Below, in pieces: positions 1-9,671 of a DNA stretch of 64,000 bases. The translations under genes were made by a program, and so were the position numbers. The stretch spans positions 248,001-312,000 of the forward strand of contig CANLRI010000002.1 of NCBI GenBank assembly GCA_947493585.1. Direction: 5' to 3'. The stretch's first letter is position 1; the number at the start of each line of letters is the position of its first letter. The notes beneath the pieces are model-generated. The model was not told the origin of the DNA and searched no databases. It worked only from the letters and a program-made list of their open reading frames with translations. Source of the DNA: an uncultured Planococcus sp. GTDB lineage: Bacteria > Bacillota > Bacilli > Bacillales_A > Planococcaceae.

Positions 1-354
1 ATTGCCATTGTGTTGCATTCTCCGTTGATGTTGTTAAAAGTATTGGCTGTCTTCACAATTGAGCAAACACTGGAAGGGCGTGTGGTGCAGCCGCTTGTTC
101 TCGGAAGCAGCTTGAATATTCATCCGGTCACGATCATCGCGGTCCTTTTGACAGCGGGGAGTTTGTTCGGGCTGCCCGGAGTGATTCTCGGTATCCCGGC
201 TTATGCTGTGCTTAAAGTAGTGTTGGTTCATTTGTTCACGTGGTACCAATCCTATACGGGCATGTATGCCGATGATTACAATCCGGCCCCGAAGCCTTTG
301 GTTTCCGAAAAGAAAAAGAAGAAGCTGCTGAAGCGGAAGAAGAAAATGACTTAG
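1..354 (+). CDS. AI-2E family transporter, C-terminal end (5' cut by window)
   Basis: The gene enters from the left edge, so its start is not visible. The visible ~117 residues carry the conserved end of the AI-2E transporter family: a segment reading EQTLEGRVVQPLVLG, then HPVTII and a glycine-rich membrane helix (GSLFGLPGVILGIP). The tail is very basic (KKKKKLLKRKKK) and presumably cytoplasmic. The family comprises multi-pass membrane proteins named after AI-2 export, but many members move other solutes or act in Na+/H+ exchange, so the substrate is not known. It is convergent with the sulfurtransferase gene that follows. Confidence 0.88.
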   Translation: MAIVLHSPLMLLKVLAVFTIEQTLEGRVVQPLVLGSSLNIHPVTIIAVLLTAGSLFGLPGVILGIPAYAVLKVVLVHLFTWYQSYTGMYADDYNPAPKPLVSEKKKKKLLKRKKKMT

Positions 355-383
355 TTTTCAACAAGCGATGGAGCGGTCGCGCA

Positions 384-420
384 GGCAAAAAAATCCCGGC
401 CATGAGAACTTGGCCGGAAG
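384..420 (-). terminator. Intrinsic terminator of the sulfurtransferase gene
   Basis: A six-base-pair GC stem (CCGGCC / GGCCGG, 396-417) is followed on the minus strand by a run of seven T. It lies just past the stop of the minus-strand sulfurtransferase gene and in the gap between two convergent genes. Confidence 0.75.
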
Positions 421-430
421 TGTTCTATTA

Positions 431-1306
431 TTAGCGGATATCGCTTTTGACGACTGGGCAGGATGGGTCGCTTGTCCATTCATTCATCGAGCCGTCGTAT
501 ACGGCAACATTGGGTTGCCCGAGTTTGTTCAGCATCAAGGCATTCCAGGTTGCAGCGATACCACCCCCGCAATAGGTAATGACTTTTTTGGTGGAATCGA
601 GTGCACCAGTCTGTTCGAACGCCGCACGCAATTGTTCATCATCGTGTAATGCTTTTGACTGTTCATCCGCATGAACACCGAAAAAGACATTGTGGCTGCT
701 TGGAATGTGGCTGTCTCGAAACTCTTCCGGCGACAAGCTGTCGATAAGGACGGTTTGTTCGTCATCGATGGCTTTTTGGACGTCTTCTTTTGTGGCGAGC
801 ATTTCGCTGCGCCGCTCTCCAGTGAAGCTAGCTTTTGGATAAGCTACTTGGTCTGTCGATAAGTCACGGCCTTCCGCTTGCCATTTCTGCAAGCCGCCTT
901 CTAAAATTGTGATTTGGTCGAATCCTTCATAGCGCAGTTGCCACGCAAGTCGCGACGCCCAGTACGAAGCAGCGACTGATTCTCCGACGAGCGCGTTTTG
1001 ATCATAGACGACGGTACGCGTGCCGTCGCCGATGCCGAGCTCAGTCATTTTGTCGATAAATGAGTCGCGCGGCGGCACCGTGAACGGCAAATCTGAATTG
1101 CTGTCCGTCAACTCGCCGAGCAAGTCGGCATACACCGCTCCCGGAATATGGCCTTGGGCAAAAGATTCTTTGCCGGATTCGACATTAGGCGGCCCACCGG
1201 CTTCCGGAAATTTCATGAATACCGTGGCATCCACAATCCGCAAATCCGGATCCTCCAAATGTTCTGCCAGCCAGTCGGTTGTCACGATTAATGGAATATC
1301 ATTCAT
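431..1306 (-). CDS. Sulfurtransferase with two rhodanese domains
   Basis: This 291-residue protein has the length and layout of thiosulfate/3-mercaptopyruvate sulfurtransferases: an inactive N-terminal rhodanese domain (about 1-140) and a catalytic C-terminal one. The N-terminal half has the typical GHIPGAVYADL segment. The C-terminal half has SHIPSSHNV and the active-site loop TYCGGGIAA, whose Cys would carry the persulfide. The loop CGGGIA is closer to the CGSGVT type of mercaptopyruvate enzymes than to CRKGVT of thiosulfate enzymes, but the substrate cannot be fixed from sequence alone. It is a cytoplasmic, single-gene unit with its own terminator. Confidence 0.88.
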   Translation of the reverse strand: MNDIPLIVTTDWLAEHLEDPDLRIVDATVFMKFPEAGGPPNVESGKESFAQGHIPGAVYADLLGELTDSNSDLPFTVPPRDSFIDKMTELGIGDGTRTVVYDQNALVGESVAASYWASRLAWQLRYEGFDQITILEGGLQKWQAEGRDLSTDQVAYPKASFTGERRSEMLATKEDVQKAIDDEQTVLIDSLSPEEFRDSHIPSSHNVFFGVHADEQSKALHDDEQLRAAFEQTGALDSTKKVITYCGGGIAATWNALMLNKLGQPNVAVYDGSMNEWTSDPSCPVVKSDIR

Positions 1307-1397
1307 CTAAGAACTCCTCCTTCACGTAATTGTCTTTACTGTACGCCTTTCAAAAGAACTCCGTCAAAAAATAGGTTTGTAAAGGGGGAAGAGGCCC

Positions 1398-1937
1398 ATG
1401 ATATACGCAGCGCTGCTTCGCGGAATCAATGTCGGCGGCAATAATAAAATCAATATGAAAGAACTAAAAGAAGCATTCGAACAAGCAGGCATGTCATCCG
1501 TCAAAACCTATATCAACTCAGGGAATATCGTCTTCAAAGACGACCGTAATAAAGAGCAAGTGACGCTTGTGTCGGAACAGGCGATCTTTGAACATTTCGG
1601 GCTGCGTATCAAGGTGCTGGTGTATTCATTCGACGAATACAGCCGCATTGTACAAGCGGTCCCACTGGAATGGGCCAACGATGAGCACTTGAAAAGCGAT
1701 GTATTGTTTTTATGGGAACAAGCTGACGATGAACATGTGTTGGCGCAATTGCCCTTAAAACCAGATATCGACCGTGTGCAATACGTGCCAGGCGCCATTC
1801 TGTGGTCTGTCGACAGAGGGAATGTAACAAAAAGCGGAATGGCAAAAATCGTAGGCACCAAGCTGTATAAACTGGTCACCGTCCGCAATGTGAATACCGT
1901 CCGGAAGATTTATAAGCTAATGAAGGAACTGGAATGA
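1398..1937 (+). CDS. DUF1697 domain-containing protein
   Basis: The 179-residue product opens with the signature of the DUF1697 family: AALLRGINVGGNNKI, then MKELKEAFEQAG and TYINSGNIVF. The family is widespread in bacteria and has no established function. The start is ATG with the ribosome site GGGGGAAGAGG upstream. A short gap separates it from the SDR gene on the same strand, which has its own ribosome site; the two may be cotranscribed but nothing ties their functions. Confidence 0.9.
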   Translation: MIYAALLRGINVGGNNKINMKELKEAFEQAGMSSVKTYINSGNIVFKDDRNKEQVTLVSEQAIFEHFGLRIKVLVYSFDEYSRIVQAVPLEWANDEHLKSDVLFLWEQADDEHVLAQLPLKPDIDRVQYVPGAILWSVDRGNVTKSGMAKIVGTKLYKLVTVRNVNTVRKIYKLMKELE

Positions 1938-2013
1938 AAAAAATAGCTTTATTATTGATGGATAATTCTGATAATATTGAGGTGATACAAAATATGGAAG
2001 TGGAGGCGATAAG

Positions 2014-2754
2014 ATGGAATTGGCAGGCAAAGTGGCAGTAGTGACAGGCGGGGCTTCCGGCATCGGGCTGGCGGCAGCAAAAGCATATTTGGCGAAAGGC
2101 GCAAAAGTGGTCATTGCCGACTTCAATGAAGAAGGCGGCAAACAGGCGGCAGAGAGCCTGAAGAATGACGGCGATATCTTATTCATTAAAGTGGATGTGG
2201 CAAACGAGGATTCGGTGAAGAGCATGATCGATTTCGCGATCGATCAGTTCGGCACAATCGACCTGCTCGTAAGCAACGCCGGCATCGGCGCGCTGACGGA
2301 AACCCATGAGCTGAGCTATGAAGATTACCATAAAGTCATTGCAGTCAATCAGGACAGCATCTTTTTCGGCGCAAAGCACGCCATCCGCCATATGATGAAC
2401 AATGGAGGCGGCGCCATCATCAACACCTCCTCGATCCTTGGAAGTGTCGGCGAAGGAGCAGCATTTGCCTATAACGCATCAAAAGGCGCGGTCAACCTCA
2501 TGACGAAATCATTAGCGCTCCAATATGCGCCGCACGGCATCCGCGTCAATGCTGTCGCGCCGGGTTATGTCGAATCCGGCATGGTCAGCCGTGAAGCGCT
2601 CGGCGAAGAATTTTATGGGCAGCTGGTCAGCAAGCATCCAATCGGCCGTCTCGGCAATGCGGATGAAATCGCCCATGCGATTATTTTCCTCAGTGAAAAT
2701 GATTTCACCACCGGCACGACGATTTTGGTCGACGGCGGCTATACCGCGCAATGA
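2014..2754 (+). CDS. SDR family NAD(P)-dependent oxidoreductase
   Basis: A classical short-chain dehydrogenase of 246 residues. It has the Rossmann cofactor motif TGGASGIG near residue 11, the NAG motif (SNAGIG), the catalytic Ser in TSSILGSVGEG and the YNASK catalytic Tyr/Lys pair, ending with VDGGYTAQ. Asp in the IADFNEE segment after the second strand suggests a preference for NAD(H). It resembles FabG/glucose-1-dehydrogenase-like members of broad substrate range, so the substrate is open. The start is supported by GGAGG seven bases upstream. A strong terminator follows. Confidence 0.9.
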   Translation: MELAGKVAVVTGGASGIGLAAAKAYLAKGAKVVIADFNEEGGKQAAESLKNDGDILFIKVDVANEDSVKSMIDFAIDQFGTIDLLVSNAGIGALTETHELSYEDYHKVIAVNQDSIFFGAKHAIRHMMNNGGGAIINTSSILGSVGEGAAFAYNASKGAVNLMTKSLALQYAPHGIRVNAVAPGYVESGMVSREALGEEFYGQLVSKHPIGRLGNADEIAHAIIFLSENDFTTGTTILVDGGYTAQ

Positions 2755-2778
2755 GGAAATGAAATAGCAGTATTCAAT

Positions 2779-2824
2779 AACACTTGTGCTTTGGATTGTC
2801 TGTCCAAAACACAGGTGTTTTTTT
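2779..2824 (+). terminator. Intrinsic terminator after the SDR gene
   Basis: A stem of about 17 base pairs with two G-U pairs (AACACTTGTGCTTTGGA against TCCAAAACACAGGTGTT) is followed by a run of T. It separates the SDR gene from the helicase gene. Confidence 0.85.
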
Positions 2825-3031
2825 GATTTTCACTGTAGCCCTGGGAATTGTCATGAGCTAATGGCGAGCAGAAAATAGGTGAGGCGAAAGAAGGGTTTCC
2901 TTAAAATACATAAGTTCAGAAAACACAAAGGCCCTGCAGGTGATATGATTAGAAGATATGATCGACAGCGAAAACACGGAAAACCAGCCGGGCTATTCGG
3001 CTTTTTCAGTTTGGCAGAACAGGTGATGACA

Positions 3032-6000
3032 ATGGCAACGCAGACAAATACATACCAAACGTCCATACGTTTAACTAAAACCGCATCGGAAAAGATGAGA
3101 GGGTTCGGCATCAGCGAACGCTCATTTTTTATGGCGGACAAACCGTTTCAGGTATTTCTTGAACGCTATCCGTCGACTGCGGATGGCTCTCTTTCGGTTG
3201 CGTTATTGTTCAACGCCGAAGAGACGGGACGGTTGACGGAGCAGGCATCAGGGCAACTCGCTGTGCTTCATTGCGTATTCGCGAACCATCAATTATTGGT
3301 AACCAATGTAACGCTCAGAAAAGCCTACCAGGCACTCGGCACCAATTGGCAGCGTGAGGAATCGATCCGGTTCAACAACTCGCGCGATCCCGTCCCGGTA
3401 GCGTTCATGAACTTGATCAACCGGATGACACCGGCGAAAGAACGTTCGGATTATGTGAAAAAACGCATTTCGAGCTGGGAAGGCTATTTGAAGATCCAAG
3501 AACAGGGCATGGACATTCCGGATGTCAAGACGGGCTATTCGAATTTGGCCTTCAGCCACGATTTCAGCCGCATCACCTTGACCGGTTGCCGCATGGATGA
3601 GAAGGAATGGAAAAACCTGCGCAATTTAAGTGTGCGCTTGACCGGAATCGAGGGTGATGTCGGCACGGTCTTCAAGACGAAAAACCGCGCGATCGAAATC
3701 GAACTGAATCCATACATCATCAAGCAGCTGCGCGAAAAAGCGCATGCCCTGAATAAAAGAGAAGTCGTCTTCAGCAATTTCGCGGCACTTAGCCAAATCC
3801 GGAGATTGCGCCAAGGCTTCACCAATCTCGAGAAGGGCCTTGCAGTCAACCCGCAGCTCGACCGACTATTATTCGAGGAACGGCCGAATGTAGCGCCGCT
3901 AAAAGAGCTGCCAAAGCTCGAGTTCCACAACCGCTTGAATGACTTCCAGCAGCAAGCTGTGACAGGAGCGATGTCAGCGGAAGATCTCTACGTTATTCAA
4001 GGGCCTCCCGGTACCGGCAAGACGACGGTTATTTCGGAAATCTGCCTGCAAAACGCAAAAAAAGGATTACGCACGCTCGTCGCTTCGCAGTCGAATCTGG
4101 CCGTCGACAATGCGCTCGGGCGCTTGCTTGCACACAAAGATATCCGCATTTTGCGCGTCGGACGCACCGAAAGCATCGAAGAAGACGGCCAGAAATTCAT
4201 CGAAGAAAACGTCGGACAGTATTGGAAAGACCATACCTTAAAAGAAATCACGGCGCAGTTCGAGGCGCGTAAAGCCCGCGAACAAGAAGTCGCCCACAAG
4301 CTTGAAGAAACGGAACGGGCCTATGCAGAGGTGCAGCCGGTTTTTGAAAAATGGAAGCAAGCTGTAGAAGATAAAAAGACAGCCCAAGCGAAACAGCGCG
4401 AATTGCAGTCGAACATTGAACCATTGCAAAACAAAACACGGGCAGTCGAACTTGAACAGCATCAAGCAATAAGCCGCAAACACAGCATCGAAGAGAAAAT
4501 GGGCGCCCTGCAAGCGGCCATCGATCAAGCGCAAAGCTTGCTCGATAGCGGACATGGTCCCGAATGGTTCGAACAGCAACAGCAGAGCGCAATCGAAACG
4601 ATCGTGCAGCTCAAGCGGGTGCGCGAGACCAAACAACTGAACGAACAACTCGATTCACTCCGCAGAGAGATGAAATTAATCGAAGAAAAGCGCGACGAAG
4701 TAATGGCGAAAGCGCAGGAACAGCAAGCCGTGCTCGAGACAGTCGAGGGCATGAAAAAAGTCGATAGCTTGCTTAAAGTGATGAACGAACAACGAATAGA
4801 AGAAGTGCCGGCGATCACTTTTTCACTGAGTAAACTTGACATGATCCGCGACAAGATGGCCGAGCGTAAAAAACTTGAAGCCTATAATACAAGTGTCACG
4901 TCGGCGATTGGCTATGTCGAGAAAATGCTTGCGAGTTCTGGCATTGATGCGGCGCAAGTGAAAGAACGCGCCTTGTCGCAAGCGGAATCGTTCACCTCAG
5001 CCAATATCGATGAGTTTCTTGAAAAGCTGCGAACGATGCTGAAAAGTTCTCAGCACATCGATTCGGGCGTTCTCGCGAAGGCGCTGAGCGGATTATACAA
5101 ACGGCAAAACGACGTGTGGCGCAGAGGCGCGATGCTAAAAGCCGCCGACATTTATATCGAAGAATCCAAACGGGCATTCGGCCAATTAAAAAAAGCGCTT
5201 TGCATGGAACTTGAAAAGCACAGACAGCGCTATTTGGACTTGGACGAACGGGGGCTTGAGCAGTTCGAACGGCAGCGGGAAGAACATTCACGCATCGAAC
5301 GAAGAGTGGCCAGCTTGTCCGTTTCAATCGAAGTGCCGGCAGATATCGAACAGGCGATTGCCGACCGGCAAACACATTTGACGCAGCTCCGGAAAGACCA
5401 AGCGGATTCCGCACGGGCGGCAGCGGATTTGGAGCAACAGCAAGCCCGTTTGCTCGATGAACAAACAGCATTTGAGAAAGCCGAACAGCGAATCGTGGAG
5501 ATTGCAGCGCAACTTGACTTGGCGATGCGGCGTCTAACAGAGAAAGAGCAGGAACTTCAAGCTTTGGAAACCATCCTTTCAACGGATCCGCAAGCGGCGT
5601 ACGAAGAAACCGCGAAACACCTCGCCAGTTTGTCATTCGATGTGGAATCGCTCAAGCAAGAGCAGAAAAACTTCCCCTTATGGCAATCGGTGCAGAAGCA
5701 ATGGATTGGGCTGCTCGAGTCGGCGAACGAGCACGATTTGGATGAAATCCGCAAACTGTATATCAAACACGCCAATGTCATCGGCACGACTTGTGTCGCA
5801 TCGGCGCGCAAGGATTTCCAAGACAATTATCCAGTATTCGATGTTGTCATCGTGGATGAAGTGTCGAAAGCGACCCCTCCGGAATTATTATTGCCGATGC
5901 TCAAAGGCAAAAAGGTTATTTTGGTCGGCGATCATCACCAACTGCCGCCATTGCTCGGCAACGACACTTTAGAAGAGACTTTGGAAGAAATGATCAAAGA

Positions 6001-6796
6001 AGATAGCGGCTTCGAGGAAAAGCGCGAACTTGAGAAATTGCTCGAAGAATCACTGTTCGAACGCTTGTATAAGAATCTGCCAGAATCGAACAAGACGATG
6101 CTCGCCATCCAGTACCGTATGCACAAAGACATCATGGAAACGATCTCGCCGTTTTACAAAGATGAGAATGTTAAATTACAATGCGGCTTGGCAGATTCAG
6201 ACACCGAACGCGACCATTTTTTGGAGTCGCCATCCGTCAAACGACACAACCATTTGATGTGGCTTGATTTGCCGAACGAACCGGCTTATTTTGAAGAACG
6301 CATGAGTGGCGGGAAAAGCTTGTACAACCCGTCGGAGCTTGAAGAAATCAGCCGCCTGTTGGTGGAGCTCAACGATGCGGCAGCCGAAGCGAAAGCGGCC
6401 GGGCGGATCCCGACGGACGAGCTGAAAACGGTCGGGGTTATTTCGTTCTACGGCGAACAAGTGAAACGGCTGCAACGCATGATCGACCAGGAAGTGCGCT
6501 TGCCGCATTTATTGATCCGCACGGGCACCGTCGACCGTTTCCAAGGTAGCGAAATGGAGGTCATTCTCTTAAGCATGGTGCGCAATAATCACAATGAACG
6601 CGGCGATATCGGCTTCGCGAAAGATTATCGCCGATTGAACGTGGCGTTGTCGCGCGCCAAGCAATTACTCATGTTGGTCGGCAGTTCCGCGATGTTCACG
6701 AAGCGTGCGAAAAAAGAACAGACGAAACGGATGTATCAGCATGTACTCGATGTGGCCGAACAAAAACAAGGCGTAAAAGTGCTGCAAAAGGGGTGA
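3032..6796 (+). CDS. Large UPF1-like SF1 helicase with coiled-coil insertion
   Basis: About 1254 residues. The helicase motifs of the UPF1-like branch of superfamily 1 are all present: Walker A GPPGTGKTT (~324), Walker B VIVDEVSK (DE at ~942-943), motif III GDHHQLPPL (~966), QYRMH (~1027), DRFQGSE (~1168) and NVALSRAK (~1205). About 600 residues separate motifs I and II; most of this span is rich in Glu, Gln, Arg and Lys with heptad character, a probable long coiled coil. The N-terminal ~300 residues have no fold I recognise. The ATG at 3032 is chosen because AGGTGAT lies just upstream; a GTG at 2879 would add 51 unusual basic residues. The next gene starts four bases after the stop, so the two form one unit. 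Nucleic-acid unwinding is inferred from the motifs; the cellular role is unknown. Confidence 0.88.
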   Translation: MATQTNTYQTSIRLTKTASEKMRGFGISERSFFMADKPFQVFLERYPSTADGSLSVALLFNAEETGRLTEQASGQLAVLHCVFANHQLLVTNVTLRKAYQALGTNWQREESIRFNNSRDPVPVAFMNLINRMTPAKERSDYVKKRISSWEGYLKIQEQGMDIPDVKTGYSNLAFSHDFSRITLTGCRMDEKEWKNLRNLSVRLTGIEGDVGTVFKTKNRAIEIELNPYIIKQLREKAHALNKREVVFSNFAALSQIRRLRQGFTNLEKGLAVNPQLDRLLFEERPNVAPLKELPKLEFHNRLNDFQQQAVTGAMSAEDLYVIQGPPGTGKTTVISEICLQNAKKGLRTLVASQSNLAVDNALGRLLAHKDIRILRVGRTESIEEDGQKFIEENVGQYWKDHTLKEITAQFEARKAREQEVAHKLEETERAYAEVQPVFEKWKQAVEDKKTAQAKQRELQSNIEPLQNKTRAVELEQHQAISRKHSIEEKMGALQAAIDQAQSLLDSGHGPEWFEQQQQSAIETIVQLKRVRETKQLNEQLDSLRREMKLIEEKRDEVMAKAQEQQAVLETVEGMKKVDSLLKVMNEQRIEEVPAITFSLSKLDMIRDKMAERKKLEAYNTSVTSAIGYVEKMLASSGIDAAQVKERALSQAESFTSANIDEFLEKLRTMLKSSQHIDSGVLAKALSGLYKRQNDVWRRGAMLKAADIYIEESKRAFGQLKKALCMELEKHRQRYLDLDERGLEQFERQREEHSRIERRVASLSVSIEVPADIEQAIADRQTHLTQLRKDQADSARAAADLEQQQARLLDEQTAFEKAEQRIVEIAAQLDLAMRRLTEKEQELQALETILSTDPQAAYEETAKHLASLSFDVESLKQEQKNFPLWQSVQKQWIGLLESANEHDLDEIRKLYIKHANVIGTTCVASARKDFQDNYPVFDVVIVDEVSKATPPELLLPMLKGKKVILVGDHHQLPPLLGNDTLEETLEEMIKEDSGFEEKRELEKLLEESLFERLYKNLPESNKTMLAIQYRMHKDIMETISPFYKDENVKLQCGLADSDTERDHFLESPSVKRHNHLMWLDLPNEPAYFEERMSGGKSLYNPSELEEISRLLVELNDAAAEAKAAGRIPTDELKTVGVISFYGEQVKRLQRMIDQEVRLPHLLIRTGTVDRFQGSEMEVILLSMVRNNHNERGDIGFAKDYRRLNVALSRAKQLLMLVGSSAMFTKRAKKEQTKRMYQHVLDVAEQKQGVKVLQKG

Positions 6797-6800
6797 GCAA

Positions 6801-7550
6801 GTGGACAAATTGAACAATAAGCTGCGCGCAGAATTGGCGTCGAACAAGGATGTGACGATCCTTAAAGAACTTTCGTGGCATTTGCCGCTGGTTTCTTATG
6901 AAGTGTCGTTTGCCCGCGTCAAGCGGCTCAAAATGGACATTTTAATGAAGATGCTGCTGCTGGCGTTTCAAGAAGCAGACATCCGCCGCCCTGCAGCACT
7001 TGCGGAAATGCTGTTTGTTGAAGAGTTGTTCATCCGCGATCTGATCGATAAAATGCACAGCACACAGCTGATCCGCCTCGACGCAAAAGGCTACCGGTTG
7101 ACCGACAAAGGCCATGGCCATTTGGAGAAAGGCATTTTTGAAGAAGCGATGGAAGGCGGGGAAGCCATCGTATCCTTTAGCGCCGTACATGATAGTTATA
7201 GTTTAATGGAAGCTGAACTTGCAGAAGATCTGGAGAAACTTCCTGGCTATCGCTATGCAATTAGCCAGAATGTTAATGAAGGCCGCATTCATGAGCTGCT
7301 ATCGGAAGAAAAAAACAGTGCAGAAGATGGCTATCAAGTGATCGTCGCGGACGTTTCATCTTGTGACGAACTGTGTACGGAACACATCCCGTGCCTTGAG
7401 TTTCAACTATATGACCAAAAGCAGGACCTGTTCTATGCGCGTGTCTGGAATACAAGGCTCGGCACATGGGACGAGATGCTCGAAAAGCAAATCGAAGAAA
7501 AGGAACTTATCGAATGGCGGAAAGCACTGGAACATGTGAAACCTTCCTGA
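6801..7550 (+). CDS. Probable winged-helix partner of the helicase, unknown function
   Basis: A 249-residue protein not assigned to a named family. Residues ~40-110 look like a winged helix: a helix pair, then PAALAEMLFVEELFIRDLI as a possible recognition helix, then a wing-like segment LIRLDAKGYRLTDKGHGHL. The C-terminal half has alternating hydrophobic strands (YQVIVADVSS, CLEFQLYDQ, LFYARVWNTR). There is no signal peptide or membrane segment. The start is GTG with GGGGTGAG upstream, four bases after the helicase stop, so translation is probably coupled. It could regulate, recruit or anchor the helicase on nucleic acid; this is inference from linkage only. Confidence 0.75.
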   Translation: MDKLNNKLRAELASNKDVTILKELSWHLPLVSYEVSFARVKRLKMDILMKMLLLAFQEADIRRPAALAEMLFVEELFIRDLIDKMHSTQLIRLDAKGYRLTDKGHGHLEKGIFEEAMEGGEAIVSFSAVHDSYSLMEAELAEDLEKLPGYRYAISQNVNEGRIHELLSEEKNSAEDGYQVIVADVSSCDELCTEHIPCLEFQLYDQKQDLFYARVWNTRLGTWDEMLEKQIEEKELIEWRKALEHVKPS

Positions 7551-7660
7551 AAAATTGCTTCAAACTTTTAATTTCCGGAAAATGGGAGTACAATAGAGTT
7601 TGTTTCTTTAAAGGCAGACATATGGTGCTGCTTTCAGATAATCGATGATGAAAAGGTGTA

Positions 7661-9604
7661 ATGCAAATGAAAAGTAAAATGACAATGAATACTTACATGC
7701 CCTTATTTATCTTGGCAGTTGCCATGTTATGGGCGAAAACTTATATCGCGCAAAAAAACCAATTCACGCTTGAAGTAGAAGGGGCGCTGCAGGAATTCCT
7801 GTTAGCGATCAACCCGCTAGGATCAGCACTGTTGCTATTGAGTTTCTCGCTGTTCTTTAAAGGAACGCGGAAATACTGGGCACTGCTGGCAATTTACCTC
7901 GGCATGTCGATCATGCTGTATGCAAATGTCGTCTATTACCGGTTCTTCAGTGATTTCATCACTTTGCCGACTTTGTTCCAAACGCAGAACTTCGGTGATT
8001 TGGGCGGTAGTGTCCTGACCTTGATCCAGCCGATGGATTTCCTATTCTTTGTGGATGTCTTGCTTCTCGGTGCATGGGTAATTTCCAAGCGGACGCAAAA
8101 AGACATGAGCACAATCAAAAAGAGAATGGCCTTGCCGTTAATCGCAGCGGCTTTATTGATTTCGCTCTTTAACCTGTCACTCGCGGAATCGGACCGCCCC
8201 GATCTTTTGACACGTGGCTTTGACCGCGCATACATCGTCAAATATTTGGGGATGTACAATTACGCCCTGTATGACACGGCGGAGACCTTGAAAGCCTCTT
8301 CCCAGCGGGTAATGGCGGACAGCGATGACAATACGGAAGTATTGAACTATACAAAATCCAATTATGCGAGCCCTAATGAACAATATTTCGGTGCAGCGGA
8401 AGGCATGAATGTTGTCTATCTGCACTTGGAATCGTTCCAGACCTTCCTGATGGATTATGAACTCGAGGGCGAAGAAGTCACGCCGTTCTTGAATTCGATG
8501 ATGGATGACCCGAACACATTGTACTTCGATAATTTCTTCCACCAAACGGCGCAAGGCAAGACTTCGGATGCCGAGTTCATGCTGGAGAACTCGCTGTTCG
8601 GATTGCCGAAAGGCTCCGCGTTCATCACCAAAGGCCAGAATACGTATCAATCGGCGCCAGCGATCCTGAAAGACCAAGGTTACACCTCGGCTGTATTCCA
8701 CGGCAATAACGGGACTTTCTGGAACCGTTCTGAAATCTATAAAGCGTTCGGCTATGACCATTTCTTCGATATCGAATCGTATCCGAATACGACAGCCGCC
8801 GACATGGCAGAATATGGCTTGATGGACAAGCCGTTCTTCGAGCAGTCGGCCCCGATTTTGGAGTCGCTGCCGGAGCCGTTCTACACGAAATTCATCACCG
8901 TGGCGCATCATTTCCCTTATAAAATGGACCAGCAACTGGCGACCATCGGAAAAGGGACGACAGGGGATGCGAGCGTCGATAATTATTTCCAGACGGCGCG
9001 CTATGCAGACGAAGCGATCAAGCAGTTTTTCGAACAGCTTGAAGCGTCGGGCCTCGCGGACAATACGATGATCGTCATGTACGGCGACCATTACGGCATT
9101 TCCGATAACCACAACGAAGCGATGTCTGAAGTGCTGTCAAAAGACATCACGCCGGTTGAAAACGCCAAGCTTCAGCGCGTGCCGTTGTTCATCCACGTGC
9201 CGGGAATGGAAGGCGGCATCAACCATACGTATGGCGGCCAGATCGACCTGTTGCCGACCGTGATGCATCTGCTCGGGGTGGAAACGCAGAAATACGTCCA
9301 TTTCGGCACCGATCTATTGTCGGAAGAACATGAAGAACTGGTCATGTTCCGAAACGGCGATTACGTCAGCCCCGGTGCCTATTCGATCGGTGAAACATTC
9401 TATGACCCCGAAACCGGCTTGCCGCTGGAAGGTGAACAAGAGCTCGAACAAGCGGAAACCTTGAAGCAGCACGGAACATATGAATTGCAGTTGTCAGACG
9501 GAGTGGTCAATGGCGATCTGTTAAGGTTCTATACGCCGAAAGGATTCACGCCGATCGACCCGTCGGATTATTACTACCAATCCTCGACAGATATAAATGA
9601 ATAA
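7661..9604 (+). CDS. LTA synthase family protein (membrane sulfatase-fold phosphoglycerol transferase)
   Basis: A 647-residue protein with five predicted N-terminal membrane helices (to about residue 170) and an extracellular sulfatase-fold domain. It has the family's metal and catalytic positions: Glu in YLHLESFQ, the nucleophile Thr (~301) in QGKTSDAE, and YGDHYG with the Asp/His pair. This matches LtaS and its paralogues, which polymerise glycerol phosphate from phosphatidylglycerol to make lipoteichoic acid, or prime that polymer. Whether this is the main synthase or a paralogue such as a YqgS/YfnI type cannot be decided. The start ATG has AAAAGGTG upstream. The gene is followed by its own strong terminator, so it is probably monocistronic. 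Confidence 0.92.
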   Translation: MQMKSKMTMNTYMPLFILAVAMLWAKTYIAQKNQFTLEVEGALQEFLLAINPLGSALLLLSFSLFFKGTRKYWALLAIYLGMSIMLYANVVYYRFFSDFITLPTLFQTQNFGDLGGSVLTLIQPMDFLFFVDVLLLGAWVISKRTQKDMSTIKKRMALPLIAAALLISLFNLSLAESDRPDLLTRGFDRAYIVKYLGMYNYALYDTAETLKASSQRVMADSDDNTEVLNYTKSNYASPNEQYFGAAEGMNVVYLHLESFQTFLMDYELEGEEVTPFLNSMMDDPNTLYFDNFFHQTAQGKTSDAEFMLENSLFGLPKGSAFITKGQNTYQSAPAILKDQGYTSAVFHGNNGTFWNRSEIYKAFGYDHFFDIESYPNTTAADMAEYGLMDKPFFEQSAPILESLPEPFYTKFITVAHHFPYKMDQQLATIGKGTTGDASVDNYFQTARYADEAIKQFFEQLEASGLADNTMIVMYGDHYGISDNHNEAMSEVLSKDITPVENAKLQRVPLFIHVPGMEGGINHTYGGQIDLLPTVMHLLGVETQKYVHFGTDLLSEEHEELVMFRNGDYVSPGAYSIGETFYDPETGLPLEGEQELEQAETLKQHGTYELQLSDGVVNGDLLRFYTPKGFTPIDPSDYYYQSSTDINE

Positions 9605-9610
9605 GAAAAA

Positions 9611-9654
9611 ACATGCCCGCTAACCGAAAATCCGGTTGGCGGGCATCTTTTTTT
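9611..9654 (+). terminator. Intrinsic terminator after the LTA synthase gene
   Basis: ATGCCCGCTAACCG pairs with CGGTTGGCGGGCAT (one G-U pair) and is followed by about eight T. Confidence 0.88.
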
Positions 9655-9671
9655 AGAAAACAAATAATATA

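Noticed and set aside
2879..3031. Upstream GTG extension of the helicase (51 residues)
   Set aside because: The added sequence is basic with no family character, while AGGTGAT stands at the right distance before ATG 3032.
3032..7550. Calling the helicase pair a known defence system
   Set aside because: No toxin, nuclease, protease or other defence gene and no mobile element lies nearby, and the partner matches no named defence family by eye.
7661..9112. Long minus-strand open frame (311 codons, 8177-9112) inside the LTA synthase gene
   Set aside because: It is antisense to a conserved sulfatase domain and has the Arg/His/Ile-rich composition of an antisense shadow.
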